Shown: one piece after another, positions 13,381 to 14,538 of the stretch
Layout: every line of letters begins with the position of its first letter
Position numbering within the stretch: the stretch's first letter is position 1
Source of the DNA: CAZDHT01 sp964505325
GTDB taxonomy: Bacteria > Planctomycetota > PUPC01
NCBI GenBank assembly: GCA_964505325.1
Contig: CAZDHT010000123.1
Span: 1 to 14,538 of the forward strand
Length of the DNA: 14,538 nucleotides
Reading direction: 5' to 3'
Notes under the pieces: model-generated
The model's database searches: none
What the model was told of the DNA's origin: nothing
The model's input: the letters and a program-made list of their open reading frames with translations, nothing else
Position numbers and translations under genes: made by a program

Positions 13381-13779
13381 ATGACCGGGGCGGATGGATT
13401 CGGCGAGTTCTTCAAGGCGAGACGACGCAACCTCGGTCTCTCGCTGCGCGCGTTCTGTCGAAAGAACGGGCTTGACCCGGGGAACATGAGCAAGCTCGAA
13501 CGGGGCGTTCTGGCGCCGCCGGAGGGGCGTGGGAAACTGGAAGCGTACGCTGCCATGCTGGGCCTCGAAGAAGGCTCCGACGACTGGTTTGAGTTCTTCG
13601 ATCTCGCCGCGGCTGCCCGCGGAAGGATCCCTGACGGCCTGCTCGAAGATGACCGCGTGGTCCGGGCACTGCCGATCGTGTATCGGACCTTGCGCAAGGA
13701 CAAACCGGAACGCGAGGAGGTGGAGCGTCTGATGGAACTGATTCGGGGAGCCTGGCGCGTTGATGATCCCAAGGCTTAG
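13381..13779 (+). CDS. XRE-family helix-turn-helix repressor paired with an ImmA peptidase
   Basis: This is a 132-residue protein. The ATG at 13381 has GGAGG (13367-13371) 9 nt upstream; two GTG codons at 13372 and 13375 are less likely starts. Residues about 8-64 form an HTH_XRE domain (FFKARRRNLGLSLRAFCRKN, then recognition helix DPGNMSKLERG). Residues about 68-125 are helical and may give dimer contacts (DWFEFFDLAAAARGRIPDG, ALPIVYRTLR). The size and two-part layout match DdrO/ImmR-type repressors, which are inactivated when a partner COG2856 metallopeptidase cuts them. The partner gene overlaps by 17 nt here. It probably represses its own promoter at the 13335-13355 palindrome. The cleavage relationship is inferred from the family. 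Confidence 0.8.
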   Translation: MTGADGFGEFFKARRRNLGLSLRAFCRKNGLDPGNMSKLERGVLAPPEGRGKLEAYAAMLGLEEGSDDWFEFFDLAAAARGRIPDGLLEDDRVVRALPIVYRTLRKDKPEREEVERLMELIRGAWRVDDPKA

Positions 13780-14404
13780 ATGGCTGAAGCCCCATGAGAT
13801 AAAGGCGCAGGCGGAAGGGGTTCTTGACCGGTTCCATCCTTCGCGCGAGTTGCCCATTCCCGTGGAGCAGATCGTCGACGTCGGCCTCGCCATCGACATT
13901 ATCCCGCTTCCTGAATTGAGGGCTGGCTTCGACTTCGACGCGTTCATATCGAACGACCTGACATCCATCTACGTGGACGAGTATGTCTGTGAGCACTACG
14001 AGAATCGGTACAGGTTCACGTTGTCTCACGAACTCGGCCACCTCTGTTTGCACGATTACCTCTACAAGGCCTATACGATCGCTTCCGTGGATGACTTCCA
14101 TCAGTTTAACGAAGCGCTGGATGCGAAGCAGAAGGCGGATATGGAATGGCAAGCGAATCGATTCGCGGGCTATCTCCTCGCGCCGGATTCTCAGATCGTC
14201 TCCTCGTGGAACGCCCTGTGGTCGGCCTTGAAAGAGATGATCGCTGAGGCCGAGCGGCACGGCTTCCGGGAACAGGACTACCGCGACAAGGCGCTGGAGG
14301 CGGCGAGCGAACGAATGTGCGAGGACTTCCAGGTCTCAGCCGATTGCATGAAGCGCCGGCTCCTCACCGCACTGGACGACGGGGTCTTGCAGCTGACGCC
14401 GTAG
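13763..14404 (+). CDS. ImmA/IrrE-family metallopeptidase
   Basis: This is a 213-residue protein starting at ATG 13763, or TTG one codon earlier, which is better spaced from GGGGAG at 13745-13750. The zinc motif SHELGH gives H89, E90 and H93, followed by a further His in LCLHDYL. A downstream glutamate, E128 in MEWQANRFAGYLLAP, fits as the third metal ligand. The early IPVEQIVDVGLAIDIIPL segment is typical of COG2856 (DUF955). Characterised members (ImmA of ICEBs1, IrrE/PprI of Deinococcus) cut XRE repressors in response to stress signals. No GAF-like sensor domain is visible at the C-terminus, unlike IrrE. The 17-nt overlap with the repressor gene indicates coupled translation. Codons look less GC-rich than in the metabolic genes upstream, consistent with transfer. 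Confidence 0.88.
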   Translation: MIPRLRWLKPHEIKAQAEGVLDRFHPSRELPIPVEQIVDVGLAIDIIPLPELRAGFDFDAFISNDLTSIYVDEYVCEHYENRYRFTLSHELGHLCLHDYLYKAYTIASVDDFHQFNEALDAKQKADMEWQANRFAGYLLAPDSQIVSSWNALWSALKEMIAEAERHGFREQDYRDKALEAASERMCEDFQVSADCMKRRLLTALDDGVLQLTP

Positions 14405-14458
14405 CGGCTCGCGGGCCGATCCTCTTGTTCGCTCAGGGCCGACCGCGACGAGCCCGCG

Positions 14459-14473
14459 CCCGCCGAGGGCGGG
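14459..14473. other. Small GC-rich hairpin downstream of the peptidase gene
   Basis: CCCGCC and GGCGGG form a perfect 6-bp stem around a GAG loop, 55 nt after the peptidase stop. No T-run follows, so it is not a classic intrinsic terminator. The rest of 14405-14538 has an A-rich tract (about 14490-14530) but no gene that I can see. Confidence 0.3.
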
Positions 14474-14538
14474 ACATAGAGCGCACCCGCAAAAACTTCC
14501 GCGAAAACGAAAAAAGAAAAGATATTTTTACGGTAGCG

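Noticed and set aside
1..14538. tRNA, rRNA, CRISPR array or insertion-sequence transposase
   Set aside because: I looked for cloverleaf ends, regularly spaced direct repeats and transposase motifs and saw none; this was by eye only.

Overview
The window is high-GC (about two-thirds G+C by eye), gene-dense DNA from what looks like a free-living bacterium of the PVC/Planctomycetota type. The clues are secreted Kelch-propeller proteins, a GH123/DUF4091-like protein, an exo-rhamnogalacturonan-lyase-like protein and a DapA-family aldolase in one cluster, plus TTGACA-17-TAGACT-type promoters. Taxonomy is inferred from gene style only; no rRNA or phylogenetic marker is present.

Region 1 (1-9541, + strand) is a tight four-gene run, probably one operon for taking a complex glycan apart. 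It holds a PcRGLX/YetA-like protein with a C-terminal fibronectin III domain (5' end outside the window), a fusion of a DapA/NAL-type aldolase to a sialidase-like Asp-box propeller, a secreted protein with a jelly-roll domain and a GH123-like region, and a secreted Kelch-like protein. Three of the four junctions inside this run are a 1-nt overlap, a 25-nt gap and a 4-nt ATGA overlap. Just after it (9575-9694) is a short reading frame that looks like a signal peptide and then stops inside the 3' end of the opposing gene, so the cluster may be truncated here.

Region 2 (9670-11515, - strand) is a two-gene unit, a polysaccharide deacetylase and then a GT4 glycosyltransferase, coupled by TGA-G-ATG and likely acting in cell-surface glycan synthesis. 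Its promoter and Shine-Dalgarno leave no ordinary start codon where one is expected.

The divergent spacer (about 11462-11720) carries back-to-back promoters (TTGTCA-17-TAGACT leftward, TTGACA-17-TAGACT rightward). A long imperfect inverted repeat, 11555-11652, fills the space between the two -35 boxes.

Region 3 (11721-13204, + strand) pairs a malate/lactate dehydrogenase-family protein that has an altered substrate loop with an ACT-domain protein resembling the acetolactate synthase regulatory subunit, 2 nt apart.

Region 4 (13205-14404, + strand) is an XRE repressor-like protein overlapping an ImmA/IrrE-type zinc peptidase by 17 nt. It is preceded by a promoter whose -10 region sits in the centre of a near-perfect palindrome. 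This looks like a self-regulating repressor/anti-repressor protease module, and its codon use appears less GC-rich than its neighbours. The last 134 nt hold a small hairpin and an A-rich tract but no gene.
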